A stretch of DNA of 64,000 nt from Symsagittifera roscoffensis (lineage: Eukaryota; Xenacoelomorpha; Acoela; Convolutidae): contig NC_087071.1 in assembly GCF_963678635.1 (NCBI RefSeq), positions 3,859,624 to 3,923,623 of the forward strand. The letters are read 5' to 3'. This document shows positions 33,072 through 46,960 of this stretch, in pieces; the first letter of the stretch is position 1, and the number at the start of each line of letters is the position of its first letter. A program made the translations under genes and the position numbers. The notes beneath the pieces are model-generated. The model made no database searches. It worked only from the letters and a program-made list of their open reading frames with translations, and was not told where the DNA came from.

Positions 33072-36000
33072 TCAGGCGATGCTCAAGTAGTATTTTTTGT
33101 GCAGATACACCATTATCTCAGTTTCCGCAAAGACTACATGTAGGATAGCGTACAATTCCCTCGAGCTCAGTTTGCCCCTGTTTGGGTCATACACCGGCAT
33201 TGAGACCTCCGTTATTCCTCTTTCAGTCATGAAGTCTCGTAGTCTTGTTAGTGCCAACATCACGTGTTCGGGATCAATTGTGTTCCTGTCATTGACCCTC
33301 GTCACTATGAAGCACAGATATTTGCCCGGGACTTGTGCTACTGATGGTGGAAGCGCTGCCATCCCTCCTAGTCCTGGTCTCTGTCTGAACAGAAACTCCA
33401 CGTTCTGGTACTCTCTTCTGAAGTCAGCTTCTAATCTTGATTTGAAACTCATGTCCGCCGTGATGCAGATCCTGCTAGTCCTGTTTGACAGGATGAAGTC
33501 ACTATCCGTTATCATGATGTTCTCCGAGTACTCATAGGGTATTTCAAATTTCGTTTTGAAATTCCGACCTATGGTAGGCTCCGGCTCTTCTTCTTCCAGT
33601 TCCAATTCGCTTGTTTCTCTCACTTCCTTGAGCTTCTTTATCATCAAATTTTCGGTGTGGGTAAGTCCTACCCCCACTCCCCGGACAAAAATATTTATCG
33701 ACGTCCCCGTCGATGTTGTCGGGTCTGAATTGTCCTGAGGAATGTCCAGTGGCCTGTCTGTTGCCGTCCATCCGAAAAGAGGGTCCTCTGTCTTCATGTA
33801 ATTTGCCGCTGATACATCGACTTGTTGAATGCTTTGTCCTTCGTGGCTCTCGTCTTTGACATCGCGCATCCACTCTAGTATCCTCAAGTTCGTGTTCTCC
33901 CTCCTCTCTATCTCACTCTGCTCGAGATCCGTCTCTAATTCCGGCGTCGAGTGGTCTTCCTGCGGATAGTGTCCACCATCGTCAATGACCTGCCATTCCT
34001 CTCCGGCTTCCAGTTCACCTGCGCTCAGTAGTTCCTCGCCCAATTTGTCTGGCTGTATCTTATCGATCAAGAAGTCATCCCCGTACCTGTTGTACCTCAT
34101 TCCGGTGCGTTTACGATTGCCAGTCCTGGTTTCCGGTGGTGTCGGTCGATCCGGCTCCATCCACTTCGGCACCTCATCTTGCTCCGGGTCGTTCCAGTCT
34201 TCTTCTACAAATGATCCTGCATCAGACTCCCCTCCTATCTTTTCGTTGTCGTCCAAACTCAAGTTCTCATTACCATCATTTTTCTCTCTGGTGCCTTTTT
34301 CATTCACTTCACACGCTGGCTCTACCACCAGGTACTCAAGACCCTCCATGTCTTTCGGTATGCACCAATCCTCTGGGGACGGGACGTGAGGCTTCAGATT
34401 TTCGTAATGTGCTGCTCGCCCTGTACTCAAGCGATAGAACCGTCCTTGTTGATGTACTTCCGTAATCATGAACGGTCCTCTCCATTTCTTGAGTAGTTTC
34501 TTTGTTCCCTTGGGCGGTATGACATTTTGGAAGACCCACACGTATTGGCCCACTTCATATGGCTTTGCTCGTAATATTTTTTCGTCATATTTCCTGCGTT
34601 GCCTCATTTGCGCTTGCGCCGTGTTCCTCCTGCATAGCTCGTTCAACTCCTGTTGTCTTTTGATCGCCTCTTTCACGTATGCCTGAGGTGACGTCCTTTT
34701 CCCTTCGTATTCCGGGTAAAAGAATGTCAGAGGCATTGCCCTTTCCCTGCCTGTCAACATCATGAAAGGACTGATACCCGTCGTTGAGTGCTGAGTACTA
34801 TTATAGGCTCCTACTACCTGTGGCAGGTATTTGTCCCAGTCCGTCATGTATCTCGAGCAGTACACCCTGAGCATGTTGACCAGTGTCCTGTTCTGTCTCT
34901 CTACCAACCCATTGGTCTGTGGATGATAGGTCGTCGAGTGTGCTTGAGCAATGTACGATCTCTTCATCAATTCTTCTGTCAAGTCCCCCACGAAAGCTTT
35001 GCCGTTGTCCGACTGGAAAGTCATTGGACAACCATACCGCGATATCCAATGCGTTATCATCTCTTCGGCCGAGGCTGTCTGGCACGGAACCGCTTCCGTC
35101 AACTTTGTGAAGTGATCTATTATAACCAGTATCTGGTTATATCCCGACTCTGTCATGCAGATTTTTTGATGGTCTATCTGCACCACTTCATTGAACTCTG
35201 AGCTCTCAACGGACTTGAGGGGAAACTTCATCTTCCTTGGGTCTTTTACCTGGAGACATGCCAGGCAGGCATTCACCCATCTCTCGCAAGCTTTTCTCAT
35301 TCCTGGCCAATCAAACCTGTGAAGTATCCTTTGTTGTACTTTGTCTATCCCCTGGTGGCCCATCTGGTCGTGTGATCTGAAAAGCACCTCCATCTGGTAC
35401 AATTGTGGTAGTATGATGAGGTTGTGTTTGTGTAATATCTTTTCCTCGTCTCTCCTCTTGCACGCTACCACCCCATCAGCTGTGTGATAAAGTAAGTCTT
35501 TCTTTTCTTTGTAGAACTGGCTCAAGATCTTGTAGCTGTCTTTCTCAAGTTCCCCCTTCTCCTTGACCCCCGACTGGATCCATTTGGAGAGGTAACTTGT
35601 CATTTTGTCATTCTTCTGGGCTCTTATTAGATCTGACAGCCTATATCTCGCCTTGACATGCTCCTTTAGCGCCATGATCTGTCCATTCATCTCACCAGGG
35701 TTGTGGATGTCATCACTCAGTTTCACGCATATCATCCTTTTCACGATTTTCATATCATCTTCTGGCACCAGATTCGTTCTGATGTTTGAGTTGCATGATA
35801 GTTCCCTGAATGGTTTCCTTGCAACCGCAATTTTCTCAAGTTCCTCACCACCTCGCATCTCCTGTATGTCCATGTTGTATGTTCCTGAAGATGGATCCGT
35901 CTGTAACTCCCTGTCGTGGTGCCTTGTCTTCTCTTCCGCCAATATCATGCTCGGAATGTCTTGGTTTTCGCTGCTCTCATCCGAGTCTTCATCCCATCCT

Positions 36001-36716
36001 TCACGCTCCCCGGACAATTTTCCTTCTCCGGTTCCTTCTTCCGTGAACCTGGAACACTCCCCGGACTCTTGACCTAGTCCCAGGTGTTCAGTATCTTCTT
36101 TGAACGTCACTTTCTTTTTCCTAACCTTGGTCTGCTCCAGAATGTCTTCGGGGATTTTGTCAACTAGTGACCGCACGACATCTTTGCTGTCAGTGACGCT
36201 TCCTCTTGATGAGTTAGTATCGTTCACTGTCTCTTTTCTCCGAAGTATAGTGACTTCCGGTTCCTCTTTACCCTTCTCTTGGATCACGGGCTTATCATCT
36301 GATAGTTTCTCGAGCAACCTCATTAAGTCATCATCTATCTGTGCAGTTCCTGCTTCCACCTGGTTAAGATCATAGCCTTTTGCCTTGAGCGTCTCCTTCA
36401 CGATCTTCGACTTGAGTATAATCTCAATCGGAATTCTCTTGCTCTTTTTCAAGATGGTCTTCTCTGGAAGCTCTTTAGGCAATTCAGGATGATCTTCTAT
36501 CGGTTTGCCTGACTTGTCCAGCCATCTCGTGAGTGGAAGACTGTCATACGTTTCCTTGTCCATGAAGGAGAAGCCATCTTTGATTTCAGGTCTGTCTGCC
36601 TCTCTTTGCTCTTGTCTCTCATAGAAATCCGTCTTCTTACTCAAGCTGTCGGCATTCTGATGTTTATCTCGCGTTCTATGCTCAATTATCATGTTGTATC
36701 CGTCCAGGCGAACTAT
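33072..36716 (-). pseudogene. Element B pol, distal part: integrase and macro-like domain
   Basis: The frame is open from the nonsense codon at 36717-36719 to the natural end. It contains the linker with two PPT-like copies, the H2C2 finger, the integrase core with its D,D-35-E residues, the GPF module, FVRGVGVGL and the complete macro-like domain ending KKYYLSIA. Relative to A, four residues are missing from the integrase core (before ITHWISRYGC), in frame. The coding content is largely intact, but no start exists because the upstream stop separates it from RT. Confidence 0.88.
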
Positions 36717-38534
36717 CTACCTCCCAATGTAACTTTGGTTCATTGAGTACGTTTTCAGCCAGCTCAGTGCTCGATTGTCGACTCGCAACTTGAATGGCTC
36801 ACTGCCCAGGTATGCCCTGTATTTCTCGACAAAGGTAACCACCGCGAACATCTCTGCTTTTGGTGCTCCGTACTTTATTTTCGTGTCACTCAGGACTTTG
36901 CTCCCGTACGCTATTGGTCTCAAGACTGTCTTCCCATTCCATTCTTGTTCTTGGTGGAGAATCCCAGAAATCGCGACTACCGACGCATCCGTGTCCAGCA
37001 CGTACATCCCTTTCTCAGTCGGCATACCCAGTACTGGTGCCTCACATAGCTCTTTCTGTATTCTCTGGAATGACTCTTCTGTTGCGTTGTTCCACGTGAA
37101 CTTCTTGCCCTTGTGTCTCATTAATTGTTGCATCGGGTATACCTTGTCTGCATAGCCTTTGATGAACTCTCTATAATAGTTAGCGAAACCCAGGAAGCTC
37201 ATCAACTGGTGCTCTGTCTTCGGTGATTTCCAGGTCAGGACTGCTTCCACGGCGTCCGTATCAGGTCTGATGCCGTGTTTGTCTACCATCCTGCCCAAGT
37301 ATTTTATTGAGTCCTTGAGTATCTCGCACTTTGATGGTTTACACTTTAGCCCCGACCTCTTCATGCATGCAAACACTTCGTCAAGTCTCTCAATGTGGTC
37401 TTCCAGTGTTGGCGTCGCTATTACCACGTCATCCACGTAGCACATTACCAGGTTGCCATACTTCTTCGTTACGCCTATCAGCGCGTGTGCCATCAATCGC
37501 TGAAACGTGGCTGTGGCATTGCAAAGTCCAAACGGCATCCGTTTCCATTGAAACAGACCCAACTCGCAGGCAAACCCTGTCTTGTCCCTGTCCTGCTTTC
37601 TTAGTGGTACTTGCCAAAAGGCCGAGCCTAAATCAAGAGTCGTAAAAAATTTTGCATCACCTAACTTCGAGAGGCTCTCATCGATCCTAGGTATGGGATA
37701 GGCATCCTTCACCGTGACGGAGTTCAGGTATCGAAAATCACAACAAAACCTCAACTGGTCGCCTTTCTTTTTGGCCATCACTACTCCACACGCCCACGGT
37801 GACTTGGATGGTTCTATCATGTCATACTCTAGTAACGTCTCGATTTCTTTTCTACACGCGTCCGATTTGTGTGGGGTCATGCGCCTCGCCCCCTCCCTGT
37901 GTGGTACCGCGTTTTCCTCAAGTTCTATTTCGTGCTCAACGAAATTACAACACCCGATATCCGCCTTATGCCTCGAAAAAACTTCCTCGTTCCGCTCTAG
38001 TACGTCCTTGATGGCTTCGAGCTGTTCATCTTTCAGTTTGCCCCTCAAATGTTCAATCTCCGGCAGAACCGGTTTTTCATTTTGCATTTCATCTAGTGTG
38101 GGTCGCTCTGGAAAGTTCGAACAGCTCGACAGCCCATCATCCGTTTCTGACTGAAGTGATTTAATAAGACCTGAAGTCTCTTTTATTTTCTGCAATCGTC
38201 TCAAGATACAAATTTTGTCCCTATGATTGGGACAATCAACAACTTCAAATTGTTTTGAGTTCTCGATCGTTTCATATCGAGTTTTAACCGGTAAAGCATA
38301 TCCCAGTTTCCTCCCTCTCTGTATCGTGATCGGTATATCAAGGGTATTCAACAAGACACTGACGCAGAGGCCGCTCTTCGTTATCGAGAAGGATCTTCCT
38401 AAAACAGCAGCACTTTGACTATTAGGGTTCGGAACTACACACACTTGCTTGTTGTCACTTAGTTCATTGTAATTTTTCATCCTCAAGCCTACGATTGCCG
38501 CTTCATTCGCTTTTAGCCTCACCCTCCTACTCAA
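36717..38534 (-). pseudogene. Element B protease C-terminus, RT and RNase H, ended by a nonsense codon
   Basis: 605 open codons. Protease and RT are in one frame here, unlike A. RT motifs (TLDLGSAFW, YVDD) and RNase H (DTDAS, VDN) are present. A Trp codon (TGG in A) has become TAG at 36717-36719, just after YIGR. Upstream, a 1-base deletion near 38541 breaks the protease. Confidence 0.88.
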
Positions 38535-39343
38535 GAATACCGTGCTTTGTTTTCATTTGCCATTATTAAATTTACCGGTTTGATTGCGTACCTCCTATCC
38601 GGGTTCCGTATCCTGAACATTGCGTTATTTAGATCAATCGTTACGTCGAAATTCCTGATGAAGTCTCTGCCCAAAATGAATTGGTCAGATTCATCTAGGT
38701 TTTCTACCACGATAAAGCTCATCCTCAGGTTACGTTCCCCCAAGTTGAGGGCTATTATCGGCGTCCTGCCCAGCACCCGAAGGGCCCCTTTGTTTGCTGC
38801 TGACAGCCGTATTCTCGAGTCTATCAAATCACCTTTGTCAAAGCCCATCCGCTCCCAAGTTTCGATTGGTATGACGCTCAAGACTGCTCCCGTATCAAGT
38901 AGCCCACGTAGTTGAGTCTTTTTGCCACTTATGTCTAGCACGTGCCCTGTCACATCTGCCTCTGTCCCGATGTGCATCGCATCTTCTTCAAGCATAGCGC
39001 AGTGTCCAATCGATCTCACTTTCAACTCTTCTTTCCCTACGAAGATTTGCCCAATTAGGTCTTCGTCACATGTTATCATTGTCTTGGTATAGATGTTTAT
39101 TCCTGCCCCCTCTCGTGAGTAGTGCTCTCAGCGCTCTAGAAGTCGTTTGTGGGCTTATACAACTCAAGTAATCTGCGTACACGTCAATGTGCATTATTGT
39201 CTGGTCGCTCGGTTCGCTCAAGTTTCTGGTTACCTCGTGGCCGCCCACTGTGATTATCGACATTATTCTAGCCCCGATTTTCGATATGCCGAATGGCTTT
39301 CCCGTCACCATTTTTACAGTGTTACAATTCCCGGTCTTTGTTG
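38531..39343 (-). pseudogene. Element B protease, N-terminal part
   Basis: Contains LLDTGA and ILGRDF like A. A ~71-bp deletion near 39104 removes part of the N-terminal extension, and a 1-base deletion near 38541 shifts the frame. The gag/protease boundary carries a serine codon (TCA) where A has TGA, so gag and protease were continuous in B. Confidence 0.85.
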
Positions 39344-41789
39344 AGCCTGGTACAGCCTCTGGTGTTGGGTTTGATCCGGTTAATGCCTCATTGAAATTCT
39401 GTCTTTCGATCTCCAGCTTCAGTCGTTGCTCTATTTCTTTCGCAGCCAGATCCTGTTTCACTTTGGCAATTGCTTCCGTTGCCGCTTTCTCATAGTTTAT
39501 CTCTAGAGAGTTCCTGGCCGCGGACTCTATCGCACCATTAACATGTGTTACAGCTTTCACTGTTTTCGTCGGCAATTCCGTGCTTGGTGCTCCTAAGTTC
39601 CTAGATTCAATCTCGTTTTGTCTATTCCGCTGATTCTGCACTGCCGCTAATGCCAACTTATGTTTGGGGTGACTCTGGTCCTTGACCGCTTCCCAGAACA
39701 AGGGACAATCCATTCTGAAGTGCCCCTCCTGGTTACAGAAGAAGCATCTAGCTTGAGCATCTGATGATTAGGCCATTATAGTACTCGTGTTCCTCCATCT
39801 GGCTCATGTCCTCCTCATTCGGTGCGTATCCTAGGCTCTTCATGCCTTGTTTGTATGTTGTGCAGTCAGCCACGTGGTGGTCCGCTGACCCGCAGTTCGC
39901 GCATGATCTGCGCTTGTCCATATCATCTCTAGGTTTGTACCATGATGACCTCTGGGGTTGGCCTCCCCCCTGTGTGTTCCTGTTTTCTGAATATGAGTAT
40001 TTCTTGGGCTTCATCAGCATGTATTTCCTTGATTTCTGTCTCATTTCTTCTGAGGTTGGTGCGCTGTCTTTCGACAATGTGTATTATGTTGCTAACATTG
40101 TCCTTAAGTCGTCACTTTTTACCCCATCAATGAACTTCGAGGCAATGCTAAAGTTTCTTCTGTTTGTCGACTCCTCTGGGTCACTCCTTCTTCTCAAGCT
40201 CTCGAGATCATCTAGGAACCGATCTATTGACTCGTCGTCCGTCTGCCTTCTCTTTTCAAATCGCATCATCGCTTGGTGACCCTTCATGCCTGACCCGAAT
40301 CGATTCAGCAATATCTCGAAGATCTTGTCCGCGGTGTCGCGTTCTTCTTCTTTCTTTGCGACCACGCATTTTAATGCCGTGCCTTCTAAGTTGCTGAGTA
40401 TGGCTGTGCATGCTTGTCTTTCATCATTTAAGTTATCTTGCTCTAGGTGTAATCTCATCACTTCCACCCAAGTGTCGATGCATCCATCGGAGTCGTCTTT
40501 GAATTCCTTTGGCTTCTTGAAAGTTTTTCTTGATTTTCCGTCCCTCCTATCGCTCGAGTCAGTGTTCCTCGTGGCGAAGGCCTCTAGAGTCCTGTTCATC
40601 ATCTCCCAAGTGCTTGCCCATGTCATAGCATCCGGACCTACGTTGCTGTTAGCTGTTGAGTCCCCCGGGCAAGTCGTTGTACTTGACGTTCCATTCTTCA
40701 TGATTGTTTTAGCAGCTGTTGGTGCTATGCTCACCGTATCCCGGGTTAAGGGCAACGGTGTCGATTGCCGTTTGCCCCTTTGTGGTTCCACAAAGTCAAC
40801 TATGGTGCCTTGCGTGCGATCCGCTGCCGGTCTTTCTTGTGAGGTAGAATTTCTCAAGATTGCATCCAATTTCGTCAGTATTGCACATGAACTTTCGGCC
40901 TGATTCTTGCTCATTGTGTCCATTCTCTTTTCCAGGCTACCTAATTGGCTGTTGACATCATCATATCGGTTTTTCAACTGTTATCTTTTTTGATGTTCTT
41001 ATCTCGTTCTTCATTGGTGGTTTTTACCTTATCTGACATCTCCTTGAATCTCTCATCTGTTGCCTTAGCCAGGTTAAAATAACTATCCAGATACTCGTGT
41101 TTGTTGTATCTTAATTCTTTTCTTATCACTTCTCTGTCCTCTTCGCTGTGCTTCAGTTTTTTGTCGATCTGATTCAGTTTCGCCATCAAGTCACCTAGCT
41201 CAATAGTAGCCTCTTCATGGTCAGCCGTCGGTCTGTCTTCGGCCGTAGCTTCTGCTTTATTTTGTTCCTCTCTTGGATTGGCTTCTGTCGTCTTCGTGCT
41301 CACTGTCCCAAATGTTCGTGCTCTTTCAGCTGTTGGTTCTTCAGTCATGTTTTCTTTCGTTTTTATTCCGACCATCATCGCCAACCTTTCTGTAAAAGAT
41401 GTCTTTTTTACTTGAGAGTCTTCTTTCACCGTTTCTTCGGTGTTGCCTATTGCATCTTCCACATTGTCTATTGGTGAGAACTCTATGGGTTTCGGGTTTG
41501 GTTCTTCTGCATTGGGCATTGGAGTTGACTCCGTCGTCTTTTTCTCCAGTTCATCTACGCTCTGGTCTGGTGTCTCTAGGTCGATTTCGATTGTAGGCTC
41601 CACCTGTTTTTCCCTCGCATCTTCTCGCGTCTTGCTCTCGGTGCCACTCCTCGTGCTGACCATGCTAACTGAAAAGTTATTTTTTGTTTTGCTTGGGCCC
41701 CTTGATGTCGTTCCACGCAGCGACGAGTTATATTTCGTGTTTGATCCACTTGACCTTTTTTCAAGCACCGGTACCCTACTCCGTCTCAT
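39344..41789 (-). pseudogene. gag of element B, decayed
   Basis: Starts with the same ATG context as A. The coiled coil and capsid are in one frame at the place where A has its 8-bp duplication, which shows the ancestral arrangement. Own lesions: a short deletion near 40980 in the coiled coil (frameshift), Tyr-to-TAA at 40084-40086 in the capsid, and a small rearrangement at about 39745-39765 that destroys the second zinc knuckle. The first knuckle (CANCGSADHHVADC) is intact. Confidence 0.88.
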
Positions 41790-42137
41790 TATTTCTATTT
41801 ACAATTGCTCTTATTTACAATATTATTATATACACAATTCTATTCTAAGAATAAAAAAATTTTGTGGAAACAAATTCTTAAAAGAAAATATACAACGTGA
41901 TAAAAACCTTGTTCCAGTTCTCTAAAATCTTCGAGTAACTTTCTTTATTTGTGGTCCCAACCGTACCGGGTTCCAATTAGTCTTGTTCTGTCTTAATTCT
42001 GTCTTAAAACAACTTGTTGTAATTTTACTTCAATTTTTATACTGTCCTAAGACTTTCAGTTACCGTCCCTACTCTTCTTTGTACCGTCCCAGGCTTCTTT
42101 CTACTGTCTCAAGACTGTTCGGTATTGTCCCAGTACT

Positions 42138-43056
42138 TCGTCAGTGTCCCAAGACCCTTGTCCTGAGAGTACTATCCCAAGGCTACTGTCCCAAGGCTAG
42201 TGTCCCAAGACCAGTGTCCCAAGACTGCTGTCCCAAGGCTAGTGTCCCAAGACCAGTGTCCCAAGACTACTGTCCCAAGGCTAGTGTCCCAAGACTACTG
42301 TCCCAAGGCTAGTGTCCCAAAGCTAGTGTCCCAAGACTACTGTCCCAAGGCTAGTGTCCCAAGACTACTGTCCCAAGGCTAGTGTCCCAAGGCTAGTGTC
42401 CCAAGACTACTGTCCAAAGGCTAGTGTCCCAAGACTACTGTCCCAAGACTACTATCCCAAGGCTAGTGTCACAAGACCCCTGTCCCAAGACCCTGTCCCA
42501 AGACCCTTGTCCCAAGACCACTGTCCCAAGACCACTGTCCCAAGACCCTGTCCCAAGACCCTTGTCCCAAGACCACTGTCCCAAGACCACTGTCCCGAGA
42601 CCACTGTCCCAAGACCACTGTCCCAAGACCACTGTCCCAAGACCACTGTCCCAAGGCCACTGTCCCAAGACCACTGTCCCGAGACCACTGTCCCAAGACC
42701 ACTGTCCCAAGACCACTGTCCCAAGACCACTGTCCCAAGGCCACTGTCCCAAGGCCACTGTCCCAAGACCCTTGTCCCAAGACCCTGTCCCAAGACCCTT
42801 GTCCCAAGACCACTGTCCCAAGACCACTGTCCCAAGACCCCTGTCCCAAGACCCTGTCCCAAGACCCTTGTCCCAAGACCACTGTCCCAAGACCACTGTC
42901 CCAAGACCCTGTCCCAAGACCCTTGTCCCAAGACCACTGTCCCAAGACCACTGTCCCGAGACCACTGTCCCAAGACCACTGTCCCAAGACCACTGTCCCA
43001 AGACCACTGTCCCAAGGCCACTGTCCCAAGACCACTGTCCCAAGACTGTATCAAGA
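42138..43056 (-). repeat. 13-14-bp minisatellite in the element B leader
   Basis: About 65 units. A first block is dominated by CTAGTGTCCCAAGG and CTACTGTCCCAAGG (to about 42475), a second by CCACTGTCCCAAGA with 13-bp CCCTGTCCCAAGA variants. Longer than in A by roughly 200 bp. Confidence 0.92.
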
Positions 43057-43977
43057 CTGTTCTGGTCCAACACTGTCGCAGGACTTCTTTGGCACTGTCC
43101 CAAGACTGTTGACAAGTGTCTGAGCGGTGGGACCTCTTTCTTCTTCGTTATGGGGACTTCTTGATTCACTGTACCTTGTACCACCACTCAGGCTCTAGTA
43201 AAATTTTCCCAAAAACCCTCTCTTAAAAGCCAAATGCTGACCCCCCTTTTTCTTATTTATTTTTAATTACCTCTCTTTCAATGTTCCAAGCAACTTGAGA
43301 CCAAAACCTATGCGCAGGTATCTTGTGATCACCTGTTCGTATAAAAACTAAACACAAATCCTCACCAAAATGCAACAAAAATCCAAGCCAGAAAAAGTAA
43401 TAAAAACGGAAAGATGAGCCCACCTAAAATTCAAAGGTGACAAATGTCTACCTTCTATCGAAAAAATGTCTGGTACCTAATTGCCATGCGTTTCCTTCCC
43501 CCCTGCTAGCGATCTTATGGGGTATCACAAAAACTGTCTATGTCCGTTCCCCCCTACCGATCCGACCAGGGTACCTACCTTAACCTAATTCCAATTTTGG
43601 ATATCCGCTTCCTATGACCAACGCGTGTAAATGACTAATGTAACTAAATCAACGATGTCGACTAATTAGTTACTCTAATTCCCCCCTTTTTACAATTTAC
43701 AACCGCCAACATCTAACTTAACCAGCCCCCCTTCTAACCTCCCCCCTTTTTAGCCCCCCTTCTTAAGCCTAAAATTACCTTAAGCGCCGGGTGCTAAACC
43801 TCTCAAGAGAAAACCGTAGACCTGTCTCCAGGCCTGCTCAAGTAAAAACGTTTCTCAAAGCCGGGGGATATCGCTTATCCAATTTTACACTTATTTCCTA
43901 TATTGTAATGTGAATTTTAACGATACCCGTTCTGCCCAACTTGAGAACTCGAGAACTGCCAAATCCTTCTTGGCTGC

Positions 43978-44241
43978 TTTCCCACTCGACTGGTCACCTC
44001 TTCCAGTCCAGTCTCCTATTGGTTCAGCTCAAGTGCTCCTGAACCACTTTCCCACTCGGCTGGTCACCTCTTCCAGTCAAGTCTCCTATTGGTTCAGCTC
44101 AAGTGCTCCTGAACCACTTTCCCACTCGGCTGGTCACCTCTTCCAGTCAAGTCTCCTAATGGTTCAGCTCAAGTGCTCCTGAACCACTTTCCCACTCGGC
44201 TGGTCACCTCTTCCAGTCGAGTCTCCTATTGGTTCAGCTAA
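43978..44241 (-). repeat. 70-bp tandem repeat, four copies (element B leader)
   Basis: Copies start at 43978, 44048, 44118 and 44188; the last is truncated. Same unit as 21743-21936 in A, which has one copy fewer. Confidence 0.9.
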
Positions 44242-44706
44242 GTTCCAAGCTATCTGAAAACCCTTGACAACGCCCCACACTCGGGCTCTTTATTAAGGTT
44301 ACTGGATTAAATTACTAGGTTGATCGAAACGATCGAACTTGTAAAACAGTATGGGTATACTATTTAATTAACATAAAGGTTTGATCCAACTAATCTGGTG
44401 TCAAAGTCACTGTCTTTTTTCGTTTTATGGTTTTTGTTCCTTTTTCTATTCTTTTTTGGTTTTTTGTTTTGCTTTTTGTCTTCTTGCTCGTGTTTTTGTC
44501 CCCCTAGTTGCCCCCCTTTACTCGGTTAGCTAAGCCTCGTTCGGAGAGCGTACCAGGAAGTTTTCTCGAGTTTTCTTAAAAAGCTATCGCGGTACAACCG
44601 GAAGGTTTGCACGCTCCTGTCGAACCGCACCGCCGGTACTCTAGAATGGGCATTCAGCCCGAAGCTGTCTCAAGTGGGTTCGACTCCGTAGTCTTGATGT
44701 CGTAAA

Positions 44707-44721
44707 CACGCAGGAGCGCCA
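44707..44721 (-). promoter_or_regulatory. Primer-binding site of element B
   Basis: The coding strand reads TGGCGCTCCTGCGTG, one mismatch from A's PBS, 11 nt from the LTR. Confidence 0.6.
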
Positions 44722-44732
44722 TAAAAACACTA

Positions 44733-45646
44733 TGTAACATTCGTCTACTGCAGTCACACATGAGGCTTAAGAAAAATAGGCCCTATAACCATTGGCTCAA
44801 GAGTCAGGGACACTATCTCTTGTGTTTTTCTACCTCAAATCAGTCGGAGCCAATTCGGTTCGTCTGTGACATGAGACCACGACCCGTTACAGCTTAAAGG
44901 CTACTACCAAAATAACCCCCCCCCCCACTCTAGAAATAATAACGTCCCCATACTCAGGTCTCTAGATACCCAAAATACATGAACGCCGTTAAAAACCGGG
45001 TCGGAACAATCCGTTAAGTTACTTTTTATTAGACAGTGGAACTTTGATCCATTTCAGATGGATCAACCTAAAACTCGCCTTACCTCAACATAACAATTAT
45101 AAAACACACTCTAGAAATTTAAATTAGTACTCACATTGAAGCACGCTCAAGAATTGGGAGTAATCAAGTCGGTAATCAACTCGAGAATTAGATAATGTAA
45201 CTAAAATGAGTTTAATGTTTGTCAGTTTTAACAACAAGAACAAGTTTGTACTCTAGACTATAGTTTCTCGTGAACCATTGGGACACTCAAGCTGTCCACC
45301 TTTCCACCGAAGGTTCACTCTAGTCCAGTTTAGAATAATGCTCCAGTCAAGTCACAATAATCCAGTTCGTGGGAATACGCTTCTTTCTGTTTCGAATGGG
45401 ACAGCTCTACTCTAGATGATTACTGTGACGGAAATTGCAAATAGCAATTTCCTACTGATTTATCTTGCAACTTTCCCGCGATTGTCACTCGATTGTTCTG
45501 ACTTCTCTTTTTTGACTTTCAGATATCGCGAGAAAATCGTGCATGACAGGTTCCATTCGAATTTTTGAAAAATTAAATTTCACCCCAAAATCAAGTGTTT
45601 TTTGCTTCTCTCAAGGTCAAACTTCCAAATATGACCGACTGGCACA
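44733..45646 (-). repeat. 5' LTR of element B (914 bp)
   Basis: Complete, uninterrupted B-type LTR with TGT...ACA ends. It gives the empty-site sequence into which A inserted in the partner LTR (between 45344 and 45345). The TATA-like site (45097-45101) and AATAAA (45025-45030) are conserved. It contains a C-run at about 44924. Confidence 0.92.
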
Positions 45647-46960
45647 TGCTCAAGTTTATCGCATCAACTGAAATGAAAAGTCAGGAAATCAGAAGAACCG
45701 AGTTCATAATAGCCGGAAAGTGGACGGAAAATTCAAGCTAAAACATTAAACAATTAATTCCAGTAGAGCTGTCTTGTTCCCGATAGCGAACATCGAGAGT
45801 GGATGAGTGAGTGTTACTTCTGGAGAACCTTGACTAGGACGGTCGACCAATTGTGACATTCTGCCAGACTGGCACAGCGCAACCTTCCGGTTGAACACGA
45901 AAGAACGATTAAAGGCCTTAACAACGAAAGAGTGCTGCGAAGGAGGGTTGAAATATTCAAAATATTCAAAAAAAATTTCGATTGTCGGACGGATATTTCT
46001 CAGAAATACAAAAAACGGCCATTTTGACTGAAAAAGGTAAAAATAGTCAGAACAACATCAAATATAGTGGAAAATAGTCGCACGTTAACACCGAAAAACG
46101 AAGCCTCTTATCGTGACGATCACGCATGATAAGACCCTTAGCAGAAGAAGATAGTGGGAAAGGAGGCTTCGGTGGGGAAGTGGTGGAGAGCAGTACCCTC
46201 CCGTGCCACGAATTGGGAGAGATAACGACGTTATCTCGAGGAAAACACGGAAGCGGAGGCTTAGTCCCCCAGAGACTGATATATGGTGAAGGACTATAGT
46301 AAACTAACTTTTTAGCTACTCTGATGCCATAGACTTTTGAATTCACACCGGTATTATTTGATATTTTAGAGTATGAGTAGCTAGGAAGAGGAAAGGATCA
46401 ATCCATCTCCAATGGATTTAATATAGAGCTGTCACCAAAAACATATTGAAATAGGATGTTTGAGCCGTGTTTTTAATAGCAATCACGTAGTCTGAGGATC
46501 CGAGACTCAGCTATGTGGTTGTGTTCGCATGTAAAAGAAAAGCTTATCAAAAGTCGTTTGACTGATGGCTTAAAAATAGTAACTTTTTACTTAGCCCTAA
46601 CAGACCAGAAAATCAACTGGCAAAGTCGAGACGGTGAAAAACGAGTAGAATTAAGGTAACTGACGACTGCCAGTCGTTAATAGGTACTTTTTCTACGCTC
46701 CGTCGCTGTGTAGTATTTGGGCCTGTTAAAGGCATGAGACCATCATGATCAGCAAACGTTTCAGCGACGAACCCTCCGCTCCGGGCGTATGCCCGAGTTA
46801 GAGGCCTTAATGACCTTTATTGTACTAGGGGGAAGGTGCGTACCCTCTGCCTAATACTATTTAGCTTTTCAACTTAGTTAACACCGAAAATTCCGGGGGC
46901 CGGAGGGTTAGGTGGGAAGTCATGAGCCCGCTTGTCCCAAGGTCCCGGGACCAGAAACAA

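Larger units (their letters stand above)
41790..44706 (-). other. Leader of element B, repeat-rich, no gene
   Basis: Same order as A's leader: A-rich tract (44411-44505), 70-bp repeats, minisatellite, A/T-rich stretch before gag. It is longer than A's mainly because both repeat arrays have more units. Confidence 0.7.
23345..45646 (-). mobile_element. Element B: older, decayed relative of A, host of the A insertion
   Basis: Runs on the minus strand from its 5' LTR (44733-45646) to its 3' LTR, split by A into 23345-23646 and 1-365. The interior is 21,086 bp, close to A's 21,144 bp, with the same gene order. LTR divergence (about 8/667) is several-fold that of A (2/916). Nearly every gene has frameshifts, stops or small deletions. 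Its LTR belongs to a different subtype from A's in the central ~100 bp. Confidence 0.92.
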